DNA from: DATBDE01 sp045805605
Lineage (GTDB): Bacteria; Actinomycetota; Thermoleophilia; Solirubrobacterales; Solirubrobacteraceae
Reading direction: 5' to 3'
NCBI GenBank assembly: GCA_045805605.1
Contig: JBJMKX010000021.1
Span: 19,944 to 83,943, forward strand
DNA length: 64,000 nucleotides
Every line of letters begins with the position of its first letter. Position 1 is the stretch's first letter. The translations under genes were made by a program, and so were the position numbers. The notes under the pieces are model-generated. The model was not told the origin of the DNA. It saw only the letters and a program-made list of their open reading frames with translations, and did no database searches. Below, piece after piece: positions 1 to 7,265 of the stretch.

Positions 1-406
1 TGATGCAGCAGTCCGGCGTGGGGTCGAGCGAGAACCCCGACTGTGCCTCGGCCGGCGGCGGCGCGCTCTTCCAGCTCACGTCAGTGCGAACCGTGTGGCC
101 CTTCTCCTCGAGGAGCTGGTCGAAGCCAACCAGGCGCTGAAGCGCCAGGTTGGCCGGCGCCACGTGGGCGTTGATCGTTGTGCCGATCGCGCGCCGGCGG
201 CTGACGATGCCGTCCTGCTCGAGCCGCTGCAATGCGGTGCGGATCGTGGTGCGGCTGACGTTGAGCAGCTTCGCCAGGTCCTCCTCGGAGGGCAGGCGGC
301 GCTCGAAGCGGCGCTCGAGGATGGCGGAGAGGATCGCGGCCCAGGCCTGTTCGGCGAGCGGAGTGCTCTCGAGCTGGGGGACGACGGGCTTCCCCGCTGG
401 GCTCAT
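1..406 (-). CDS. GntR-family transcriptional regulator (C-terminal part outside the window)
   Basis: The ATG is at 406 and the frame stays open to the window edge, giving 135 visible residues. Residues about 18-80 form a GntR-type winged helix: a hydrophobic helix, then LPSEEDLAKLLNVSRTTIR and the wing (LEQDGIVSRRRAIGT). The remainder looks like the start of a UTRA-type effector domain, as in the HutC subgroup, which binds small ligands and usually represses a neighbouring catabolic operon. The start codon overlaps the stop of the upstream large-subunit gene (ATGA), so it is probably the last gene of the molybdenum-hydroxylase operon and may control it. The effector cannot be predicted. Confidence 0.85.
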   Translation of the reverse strand, partial: MSPAGKPVVPQLESTPLAEQAWAAILSAILERRFERRLPSEEDLAKLLNVSRTTIRTALQRLEQDGIVSRRRAIGTTINAHVAPANLALQRLVGFDQLLEEKGHTVRTDVSWKSAPPPAEAQSGFSLDPTPDCCI

Positions 407-2736
407 GTGACCTCCTGGGCGACCATACGGGCGAGCCCGGCGTCCACGATCGCCTGGTGGACGCGGGCCGGGAAGAGGGGGGTTGCGGTGATCCGCGCGG
501 GGCTGATCGCGTTCGCGACCGCGTTGGCGATCGCAGCCGGTGCGCCCACGGCGCCACCTTCGCCGCCGCCCTTGATGCCGTCGGGATTCAGCGGGGTTGG
601 GATCTCCATGTGCTCGACGAGGATCTCCGGCGAGATGTTGTCGATGCCGGGCACGACATAGTCCATGAAGTTCGGGTTGCGCGGCTGGCCGTCCTCGTCG
701 TAAAGGATCTCCTCGAGCAAGGCCCCGCCGACGCCCAGCGCCACGCCGCCCTGGACTTGGCCCTCGAGGATCAGCGGGTTGATGACCCGGCCGGAGTCGT
801 TGACCACCACGTGGCGCAGGTGGCTGACGACGCCGGTTTCGATGTCGACCTCCACCGTGGCGACGTGCACCCCGTAGGCGAACGTGTTCGTCTCGGGATG
901 GAAGATGTCGGTCGCCTCGAGGCCGTATTCTTCGACGCCGTCGATCAGCGGCGAGCCGGGCATGACGGTGGCCGCGATCTCGGCGTGCGAAATCGACACC
1001 GCCGGCGAGCCGGCCACGGCAAAGCCGCCCTCGGCGACCTCGAGGTCCGCGGGGTCCACCTCCAGCAGTTGGCCCGCGATGAACTCGGCCCGCTCGCGGA
1101 CCTTGGTCGCGGCCTTGCGCACCGCTGCGCCGCCCACCGCCGCGGTGCGGCTCGCGTAGGTACCCACGCCGTGGCGGACGAGCTCCGTGTCGCCGTGCAG
1201 GACGGTCACGTCGTCGACACCGACTCCCAGTTCGTCGGCCGCGATCTGCGCGAGCGTCGTGGCATGGCCCTGTCCGCTGCTGCACGCGCCGGTCAGGACG
1301 GTGACCTTCCCCGACGGCTCGATGCGGACCGTGCCCGACTCGTACGGGCCCAGACCGGTCTCCTCGACGAAGCAGCCGAAGCCCATCCCGATGTAGCGTC
1401 CCTCAGCGCGCGCCTTCGCCTGCTCGGCGGCAAACTCGGCGTGGCCGGCGAGCTCGGCGGCGCGGCGGAGGCACTCCGGGTAGTCGCCGGAGTCGTAGAC
1501 GATGGTGCCGGCGAGCACGTTGCCGAAAACCCTGTCGAGCGGCAACTGGTCGGAGGTGATCATGTTGCGCAGCCGCACCTCGACCGGGTCGAGGCCGAGA
1601 TCGGCCGCCACGAGGTCGACGATGCGCTCCATCGTGAACGCGGCCTGCACGTGGCCGACACCGCGGAACGGGTTCATCGGCGTCTTGTTGGTCGCGGCCA
1701 CGCGCGAGGTCGCCTCGAAATTGTCGACCCGGTAGGGCCCGGTCAACATGGCCACGCCGATGAAGGGCTCGACGAGCGTCAGGCTCTGCAGGTAGGCGCC
1801 GGTGTTGGTCAGGCAATCGTCGCGGATGGCGACGATGCGGCCGTCGTCCTCGTAGCCGACCTCGACGTCGTGGAACTGCTCGCGGCCGTGCGTGGCCGCC
1901 ACGAAGTGCTCCCAGCGGTCCTCGATCCACTTGGTCGGCCGGCGGATGCGTTGCGCCAGCCGGCAGATGAGGATCTCCTCGGGGTAGATCTGCAGCTTGA
2001 CCCCGAACCCGCCACCGAGGTCCGGCGCGATCACCCGCACGCCGTTCTCGGGCAGGCCGAGCGCGGCCTGGAGGCTGCGCTTGACGCCGTTGGGGACCTG
2101 GGTCGAGCTCCACAGCGTGATGGCGCTCGTGCGGTCCTCCCAGCTCGCGATCACGCCGCGGGTCTCCATCGGCATGCCCGCGTGGCGCTGGGTCTGCAAG
2201 CGCTCGCGCAGCACGTGCGGCGCCCCCTCGAGCGCGCCCGCCGCGTCGCCGGTGGCGTAGTGCAGCGTGTCGACGAGGTTGGTGCCCTCGTGGACGATCG
2301 GCGCGCCGGGCTCGAGGGCACGCTCGGGGTCGACGACCGCGGGCAGCGGCTCGTAGTCGACCCTGACCAGGGGCATGAGGTCCTCGGCGTCATAGCGGTC
2401 CTCGGCCACGACGACCGCCACGGGCTCGCCGACGTAGCGCACCTTGCCGCGCGCGAGCACCGGCTGCAGGAACGGCCGCGTCGTCTCCTCGGCGTCTATG
2501 CACTGAAGCTCGGGCAGGTCGTCGAAGTCGTCGGCAGTCAGGACCGCGACGCAGCGCGGGTCGGCCCGGCACTCGGTGGCGTCGATGCCGCGGATCACCG
2601 CGTGGGGGTACGGGCTGCGCACGACCGCGGCGTGAACCATGCGGTGCAGCTTGATGTCGGCGACGTACTGGCCGCCGCCGCGCAGGAGGCGCGGATCCTC
2701 CTTGCGCTTGAGCGGGGCTCCGAAGACCCGCCTCAT
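403..2736 (-). CDS. Molybdenum hydroxylase large subunit (CoxL/XdhB-like), copy 1
   Basis: A 777-residue xanthine-oxidase-family large subunit carrying the molybdopterin-cytosine-dinucleotide site. It starts MRRVFGAPLKRKEDPRLL, the usual N-terminus of the family. DLGGGFGVK near residue 240 is the cofactor glycine-rich loop, and GIKGGGEGGAVGAP near the C-terminus carries the conserved catalytic glutamate. The active-site loop reads NPFRGVGHVQ, keeping the arginine typical of hydroxylases and lacking the AYxCSFR loop of true CO dehydrogenase. It should therefore hydroxylate an organic, probably N-heterocyclic or aldehyde, substrate. ATG 2736 overlaps the stop of the small subunit (ATGA), and its own stop overlaps the GntR start. 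It forms an L-M-S complex with the next two genes. The substrate is unknown. Confidence 0.93.
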   Translation of the reverse strand: MRRVFGAPLKRKEDPRLLRGGGQYVADIKLHRMVHAAVVRSPYPHAVIRGIDATECRADPRCVAVLTADDFDDLPELQCIDAEETTRPFLQPVLARGKVRYVGEPVAVVVAEDRYDAEDLMPLVRVDYEPLPAVVDPERALEPGAPIVHEGTNLVDTLHYATGDAAGALEGAPHVLRERLQTQRHAGMPMETRGVIASWEDRTSAITLWSSTQVPNGVKRSLQAALGLPENGVRVIAPDLGGGFGVKLQIYPEEILICRLAQRIRRPTKWIEDRWEHFVAATHGREQFHDVEVGYEDDGRIVAIRDDCLTNTGAYLQSLTLVEPFIGVAMLTGPYRVDNFEATSRVAATNKTPMNPFRGVGHVQAAFTMERIVDLVAADLGLDPVEVRLRNMITSDQLPLDRVFGNVLAGTIVYDSGDYPECLRRAAELAGHAEFAAEQAKARAEGRYIGMGFGCFVEETGLGPYESGTVRIEPSGKVTVLTGACSSGQGHATTLAQIAADELGVGVDDVTVLHGDTELVRHGVGTYASRTAAVGGAAVRKAATKVRERAEFIAGQLLEVDPADLEVAEGGFAVAGSPAVSISHAEIAATVMPGSPLIDGVEEYGLEATDIFHPETNTFAYGVHVATVEVDIETGVVSHLRHVVVNDSGRVINPLILEGQVQGGVALGVGGALLEEILYDEDGQPRNPNFMDYVVPGIDNISPEILVEHMEIPTPLNPDGIKGGGEGGAVGAPAAIANAVANAISPARITATPLFPARVHQAIVDAGLARMVAQEVT

Positions 2737-3221
2737 CTCCCGCTCCCCGCCCGCAGCCGCTCGGCGGCCTGGTCGACGGCCTCGACGATCTTCACGTAGC
2801 CGGTGCACCGGCACAGGTGGCCACCCAGGGCCTCGTCGATCTGTTCGCGCGTGGGGTCCGGGTGCTCGCGCAGCAGCTCGATGGTCGAGAGGATGAAGCC
2901 CGGCGTGCAGAAGCCGCACTGCATGCCGTGGCGGTCCCAGAACGCCTGCTGGACGGGGTGCAGCTCCTCCCCGTCGGCCGCGATGCCCTCGAGGGTGACG
3001 ATCTCGGCCCCGTCGACCTGGGCGACCAGCGTGATGCAGGCGCGCGCCGTCTCGCCGTCGAGCAGCACGGTGCAGGCGCCGCATACCCCGTGCTCGCAAC
3101 CGAGGTGGGTGGCGGTCAGGTCGAGGTGCTCGCGCAGGAAGTCCGCAAGCGTGAGGCGGGCGGGGACCGTGGCCTCGTGCTCGGTCCCGTTGACGGTGAC
3201 GCGGATCGTGTGGCTGCTCAT
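2733..3221 (-). CDS. Molybdenum hydroxylase small [2Fe-2S] subunit (CoxS-like), copy 1
   Basis: A 162-residue iron-sulfur subunit. The N-terminal plant-ferredoxin-like domain has the motif CEHGVCGACTVLLDG (residues about 42-56) with a further Cys at ACITL. The C-terminal helical domain has CGFCTPG and CRCTGY, the ligands of the second [2Fe-2S] cluster. Together these pass electrons from the Mo site to the FAD of the medium subunit. Length and motif order are standard. The start overlaps the end of the medium-subunit gene and its end overlaps the large-subunit gene, so the three subunits are translationally coupled. Confidence 0.95.
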   Translation of the reverse strand: MSSHTIRVTVNGTEHEATVPARLTLADFLREHLDLTATHLGCEHGVCGACTVLLDGETARACITLVAQVDGAEIVTLEGIAADGEELHPVQQAFWDRHGMQCGFCTPGFILSTIELLREHPDPTREQIDEALGGHLCRCTGYVKIVEAVDQAAERLRAGSGR

Positions 3222-4075
3222 CCAGCGCGCTCCGTGGCCTGCTCGACCGCGCGGCGCGCGACCACGCGCGCCAGGTGCAGCCGGTACTCCGCCGGCACGC
3301 GCGGGTCCGGCATGGGGTCGAGGCCGTCGGACGCGTGGGCCGCGGCGGCGGCGATGTCCTGCGGCGTGCCCGCCGAGCCGATCAGCGCCTCCTCGACCGT
3401 CCGCGCGCGCACGGGCCGGTCGATCGCGCCGATCAGCGCCACGCGCGCATCGGCGACGCGGTCGCCGTCGAGGGTGACCTGCGCGACCGCGCCGCAGGCG
3501 GCGTAGTCACCGGCGCGCTGCGCGATCTCGACGCACCCGGCGCCGGTGCGCGGCGCCGCCGCCGGCAGTGTGATCGCGACGAGGATCTCGTCCTCGGCCA
3601 GCGCGGTCATCAGGAAGCCCTGAAAGAAGTCGGCGGCGGCGATCTCGCGTTCGCCGCCGGGCCCGCGGGCGCGCACCGAGCCGTCCAGGGCGACGAGCAC
3701 GGCGGGCAGCTCCGCCGCCGGGTCGGCGTGGGCGATGCTGCCGCCGATCGTGCCCCGCGACCGGATCTGCGGGTGTCCGACGTGACGGAGCGCCTCCGCG
3801 ACGAGCGGGGCGACCTCGCGGATGGTGGCGTCGCGCTCGGCCCGGCGCTGGCGCACGGTGGCGCCGATCACGAGGTCGTCGCCGTCGCGCCGGATCCCGT
3901 CAAGCCCGGGCACGCTGCGCAGGTCGACGAGGAGCTCGGGCGCGGCGAGGCGCAGGTTGAGCAGGGGAACCAGGCTCTGGCCGCCGGCGAGGATCTTGGC
4001 GTCGCGGCTCGCGAGCAGGCCGATCGCGTCGTCGAGCGACGTCGGCGCGGCGTAGTCGAGCTCGGCGGGCTTCAT
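3218..4075 (-). CDS. Molybdenum hydroxylase FAD-binding medium subunit (CoxM-like), copy 1
   Basis: A 285-residue FAD subunit. AGGQSLVPLLNLRL near residue 31 is the first FAD-binding motif, and RGTIGGSIAHADPAAE near residue 108 is the second; the CO-dehydrogenase-type C-terminal domain follows. It receives electrons from the two iron-sulfur clusters and hands them to an acceptor. ATG 4075 gives the usual N-terminus (MKPAELDYAAP) and overlaps the hydrolase stop as ATGA; a longer reading upstream is out of family. It belongs with the small and large subunits immediately downstream. The order is M-S-L in both complexes of this window. Confidence 0.94.
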   Translation of the reverse strand: MKPAELDYAAPTSLDDAIGLLASRDAKILAGGQSLVPLLNLRLAAPELLVDLRSVPGLDGIRRDGDDLVIGATVRQRRAERDATIREVAPLVAEALRHVGHPQIRSRGTIGGSIAHADPAAELPAVLVALDGSVRARGPGGEREIAAADFFQGFLMTALAEDEILVAITLPAAAPRTGAGCVEIAQRAGDYAACGAVAQVTLDGDRVADARVALIGAIDRPVRARTVEEALIGSAGTPQDIAAAAAHASDGLDPMPDPRVPAEYRLHLARVVARRAVEQATERAG

Positions 4076-5145
4076 GCGCCGGCGTCCCGCCGCAGGTGCT
4101 GCGCCATCCAATCCGCCATGCGGGGGCGGACGATCCCACCCATGTTGTGACAGCAGTGGTCGCCTTCGATCTCCACGTCCATCTCGATCGGCGCGTTGAC
4201 GACCTGCTCGCGCAGCTTCTCCACCTGGTCCATCGAGAAGATCCGGTCGTGGTACCCGTGCAGGACGTAGGTGGGACAGCGCAGGTCGCCCGCCACGTCG
4301 GCGAGGTCGATCGAGCGCCGCAGGTGCTCGCGCGCCTCCTCGCGGTTCTCGATGCCGGTGACGTAGACGAAGCCGTCGTGGGTGTGCGGCGGCATGGTGT
4401 CGAGGTCGGAGAGGTCGAAGCACGCGCCCCAGGCGACGCACGCCCTCAGGCGCGGGTCGCACGCGGCCGAGCGCACGGAGTAGTAGCCGCCGAGGCTGCG
4501 ACCCAGCACGCCCAGGCGCGACGCGTCGATGCCGTCGGCCTGCTCGAGCCAGTCGACGACGGCCGACGTGACACGCTCGAAGCCGGGACCGAGCTTGCGG
4601 GTGAAGAACATCTCGCCCTGCCCCGGGCCGTCGAAGGCCATCGTCGCGATCCCGCGGCGCAGGCACATCGCCTCGAAGAGGTAGCTCTCCTCCTTCGTGC
4701 TCTCCAGCCCGCCGATGAGCACGACGCAGGGCACCGCACCGTCGACGTCAGGGCGGCGCAGGTAGCCGGGGATCGCGGTGTCCTCGAACGGGATGTCGAC
4801 GCGCTCGGCCGCCGGGCGCAGCAGCGGTGCCGCAGCCTCGTACAGCGCGGCCTTGGCGTTCTGCCCCGCCTCGCGCCGCTCGGGGTCGTGGAACCACATG
4901 AACTGCGCGTAGTGGGCGCTGAGCGAAGCCTGCCACAGCCACTCGCCTGCCGAGACCTCGTTGCCCGCCGCGCGCGCGCCGGTTCCCAGCTCCTCGTAGC
5001 GGCCGCTGATGCCCATCCAGTGCTCGAACCAGTCGCCGCCGTCGTCGAGCACCTCGAGCGCGCCGGCGTAGTCGGGGTAGGGGATCCCGTCGGCGAGCAT
5101 CCGACCCGGGTTGAGGATCGCGGCGATCTTCCCCTGGGTGGTCAT
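4072..5145 (-). CDS. Alpha/beta hydrolase of the 2,6-dihydroxypseudooxynicotine hydrolase type
   Basis: A 357-residue serine hydrolase with a helical N-terminal cap (residues about 1-125) and an alpha/beta core. Diagnostic stretches are GGLESTKEES, FDGPGQGEM and the nucleophile elbow GRSLGGYYSVRSAA, then CPTYVLHGYHD (acid) and GDHCCHN (histidine). From memory these match the C-C bond hydrolase of nicotine breakdown in Paenarthrobacter plasmid pAO1 closely, more than generic FrsA esterases. That enzyme splits a side-chain ketone from a dihydroxypyridine ring. It lies between CoxG and a complete Mo-hydroxylase, the same enzyme pairing as in nicotine catabolism. The exact substrate is inferred only; it could be any acyl-substituted hydroxylated heterocycle. 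Confidence 0.8.
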   Translation of the reverse strand: MTTQGKIAAILNPGRMLADGIPYPDYAGALEVLDDGGDWFEHWMGISGRYEELGTGARAAGNEVSAGEWLWQASLSAHYAQFMWFHDPERREAGQNAKAALYEAAAPLLRPAAERVDIPFEDTAIPGYLRRPDVDGAVPCVVLIGGLESTKEESYLFEAMCLRRGIATMAFDGPGQGEMFFTRKLGPGFERVTSAVVDWLEQADGIDASRLGVLGRSLGGYYSVRSAACDPRLRACVAWGACFDLSDLDTMPPHTHDGFVYVTGIENREEAREHLRRSIDLADVAGDLRCPTYVLHGYHDRIFSMDQVEKLREQVVNAPIEMDVEIEGDHCCHNMGGIVRPRMADWMAQHLRRDAGA

Positions 5146-5151
5146 CGCCCG

Positions 5152-5853
5152 TTAGCGCCAGCTCAGCGTCAGGTGGGGCCCGCGCCGGCGCCGGCGGCCG
5201 CGCAAGAGGACGGCCAGGCCCACGGCGAAGACGGCGAGCACGGCGGCGGCGATCCCGGCGCGCTTGGCGAGCGGGCCCATGACGACCGAGCCGAGGTCGA
5301 GCGCATTCTCGGTAGCGGGGGGCGGCGGCGTCGCCGGCGCGGTGGTGCTCGGCACCGAGCCATCGCCGTCGCCGTCGGCCTCTGCCGCGGCCGCGCGGGC
5401 CTGCCCGCCGACGATCTCGCGCTCCAGGCGGCGGGCGAAGTCGTCGAGCATGCGGCTGGAGACGTCCTCCATGATCCCGCGGCCGAACTGGGCCGGGCGG
5501 CCGGTGATGTTGAGGTCGGTCTCGACTTTCACGACCGTCGTGCCCTCGTCGCCGGCTGTGAGCTGGTTGCGGATCATCGCGGTCGCCATGCCCGAGCCGC
5601 GCGTCTCGCGGGCCCGGGCCTCGAGGACGGCGATGTGCTCGTCCTCCTCGACCTCGGCCAGGCGCGCCGTCCCCTTGTAGGACAGCGTCATCGGCCCGAG
5701 CTTGACCGTCATCTCGCCGCGATAGGTCCCGTCGGAGGACTCGGATTCGAGCTTGGCGCCCGGCAGGCAGGACGCCACACGCTCGATGTCGAGGAGCGTG
5801 GACCACGTCTGGTCAAGCGGCGCGGCGACGCTGAACTCGTTCTCGAGCTTCAT
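5152..5853 (-). CDS. coxG: CoxG-like SRPBCC protein with C-terminal membrane anchor
   Basis: A 233-residue protein. Residues 1-150 are the CoxG/SRPBCC fold (MKLENEFSVAAPLDQTW, CLPGAKL, PAQFGRGIMEDVS). A Pro/Ala/Asp-rich linker follows. A single hydrophobic segment at about residues 197-215 (AGIAAAVLAVFAVGLAVLL) is followed by an Arg-rich cytosolic tail. In carboxidotrophs CoxG recruits the Mo-hydroxylase to the membrane and can carry quinone, so a link from this hydroxylase to the respiratory chain is likely. It begins 58 bases after the end of the second small-subunit gene. That gap holds TATTACGAT, so an internal promoter is possible. Confidence 0.88.
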   Translation of the reverse strand: MKLENEFSVAAPLDQTWSTLLDIERVASCLPGAKLESESSDGTYRGEMTVKLGPMTLSYKGTARLAEVEEDEHIAVLEARARETRGSGMATAMIRNQLTAGDEGTTVVKVETDLNITGRPAQFGRGIMEDVSSRMLDDFARRLEREIVGGQARAAAAEADGDGDGSVPSTTAPATPPPPATENALDLGSVVMGPLAKRAGIAAAVLAVFAVGLAVLLRGRRRRRGPHLTLSWR

Positions 5854-5865
5854 GCGGGGCCGGGC

Positions 5866-5874
5866 ATCGTAATA
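5866..5874 (-). promoter_or_regulatory. TATTACGAT motif upstream of coxG
   Basis: On the minus strand the 58-base gap before coxG reads CCTATTACGATGCCC. The nine bases TATTACGAT are shared with the longer TATGTATTACGATC motif upstream of the third large-subunit gene and at the start of the cupin gene near 58344. An AT-rich word kept in this GC-rich context suggests a promoter or operator. Function is inferred from recurrence only. Confidence 0.4.
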
Positions 5875-5911
5875 GGTGACACCAAGACGGGCAATGGTTT
5901 CGGTCGCGGTT

Positions 5912-6388
5912 TCAGATCCGTTCCGCGGCGAGGCGCACGGCGGCCACGATGTTCTGGTAGCCCGTGCAGCGGCAGAGGTTGCCCGCGAGGGCCTCGCGGA
6001 TCTCCTCGTCGCTTCGCCCGCCCAGCTCCGGCAGCAGCGGCTCGAGCGACATCAGGAAGCCAGGGGTGCAGAACCCGCACTGCAGCGCGTGCTCCTCGTG
6101 GAAGGCCTGCTGTAAGGGGTGAAGCTCGTCGTCGGGGAGGCCGTCGGTCATGCCCTCGACCGTCCGGATCGAGCGGCCGTCGGCCTGTACGGCCAGCAGC
6201 AGGCATGATCGCATCGGCTCACCGTCGACCTGCACGGTGCACGCCCCGCACACGCCGTGCTCGCAGCCGACGTGCGTGCCGGTCAGATGGCACTCGTGGC
6301 GGATGAAGTCCGAGAGCAGGAGCCGGGGCTCGACCGTCCGCTCGTAGACGTCGTCGTTGATCTCGACGCTGATGCGCCGCTCGCCCAT
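5912..6388 (-). CDS. Molybdenum hydroxylase small [2Fe-2S] subunit (CoxS-like), copy 2
   Basis: A 158-residue iron-sulfur subunit with both cluster motifs intact: CEHGVCGACTVQVDG (first cluster) and CGFCTPGFLMS plus CRCTGYQNI (second cluster). It is clearly paralogous to the copy at 2733-3221 but diverged, so it serves its own complex. It starts one base after the stop of the copy-2 FAD subunit, and the L-M-S genes run in the order L2, M2, S2. It acts in the cytoplasm as the electron wire between Mo and FAD. Confidence 0.95.
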   Translation of the reverse strand: MGERRISVEINDDVYERTVEPRLLLSDFIRHECHLTGTHVGCEHGVCGACTVQVDGEPMRSCLLLAVQADGRSIRTVEGMTDGLPDDELHPLQQAFHEEHALQCGFCTPGFLMSLEPLLPELGGRSDEEIREALAGNLCRCTGYQNIVAAVRLAAERI

Positions 6389-6389
6389 G

Positions 6390-7265
6390 TCAGACCTCCT
6401 GCGGCACGCGCCCGGCCGCCGTCGTGATGGCCCGGCGGACCATGGCCTCGACGAGCCTGCGGCGGTACGCCGAGCTGCCGTGGATGTCGCCGGTGGGATC
6501 GATGTCGCGCACCCCCGCGGCCGCCGCTTCGCGCGCCGCCTCCTCGTCGACGTGACGCCCGGACAGCACCTCCTCGGCCGCCGCCGCCCGGAGGGGCGTC
6601 GGCGCGGCGCTCAACAGTGCGATGGCCGCCGAGCGGCAGGCGCCGTCCTCGTCGCAGGTGAGCGTCACCGCGGCGCCGCCGAGCGCGAAGTCTCCGTGCC
6701 GGCGCGCGTACTCGACGAAGGCGGTGCCGGTGCGCGGCGGCTGCGGCGGAAGCTCGACCTCGACCAGCAGCTCATCGGGGTCGAGCGACGTCGTGAGGTG
6801 GGTGACGAAAAGCTCGTTCCATGGGATCGTGCGCTCCCCTCGCGTCGAGCGCACGCGGACCGAGCCCTCCAACGCCGCCAGCACGACCGGCAGCTCGGCC
6901 GCCGGGTCGGCGTGGGCGATGGAGCCGCCCACGGTGCCGCGGTTGCGGATCTGGGCGTGCGCGACCCAGCCGATCGCCTCGTGCAGCAGCGGCCAGTGCT
7001 CGCGCACGATCGTTGAGCGCTCGAGCGCCGACTGGCGGGCGACCGCGCCGACGCGCAGGCGCCCGTCCTGGCGGCGCACATGGGTGAGCTCGCCCAGGCC
7101 GTTGATGTCGATCAGCCGGCTGGGGCGGGCCAGGCGAAAGTTCAGCAGCGGCACGAGGCTCTGGCCCCCGGCGAGCACCTTGCCCTCCAGGCCGTGCTCG
7201 CGCAGCAGCTGCAGCGCTTCGTTCGTGGTGGCCGGGGCGTCGTACTCGAACGGGGGTGGCTTCAT
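6390..7265 (-). CDS. Molybdenum hydroxylase FAD-binding medium subunit (CoxM-like), copy 2
   Basis: A 291-residue FAD subunit. AGGQSLVPLLNFRLARP (residues about 32-48) and RGTVGGSIAHADPAAELP are the two FAD-binding motifs. ATG 7265 (MKPPPFEYDAP) is the normal family start and overlaps the stop of the large subunit as ATGA. It works with the small subunit downstream and the large subunit upstream. The sequence is complete, with no missing motif. Confidence 0.94.
   Translation of the reverse strand: MKPPPFEYDAPATTNEALQLLREHGLEGKVLAGGQSLVPLLNFRLARPSRLIDINGLGELTHVRRQDGRLRVGAVARQSALERSTIVREHWPLLHEAIGWVAHAQIRNRGTVGGSIAHADPAAELPVVLAALEGSVRVRSTRGERTIPWNELFVTHLTTSLDPDELLVEVELPPQPPRTGTAFVEYARRHGDFALGGAAVTLTCDEDGACRSAAIALLSAAPTPLRAAAAEEVLSGRHVDEEAAREAAAAGVRDIDPTGDIHGSSAYRRRLVEAMVRRAITTAAGRVPQEV

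Noticed and set aside
457..2799. Very long plus-strand open frame opposite the first Mo-hydroxylase large subunit
   Set aside because: Antisense artefact of high GC: the translation is Asp/Val/Arg/Ala-rich with no family motif, while the minus strand encodes an intact large subunit.
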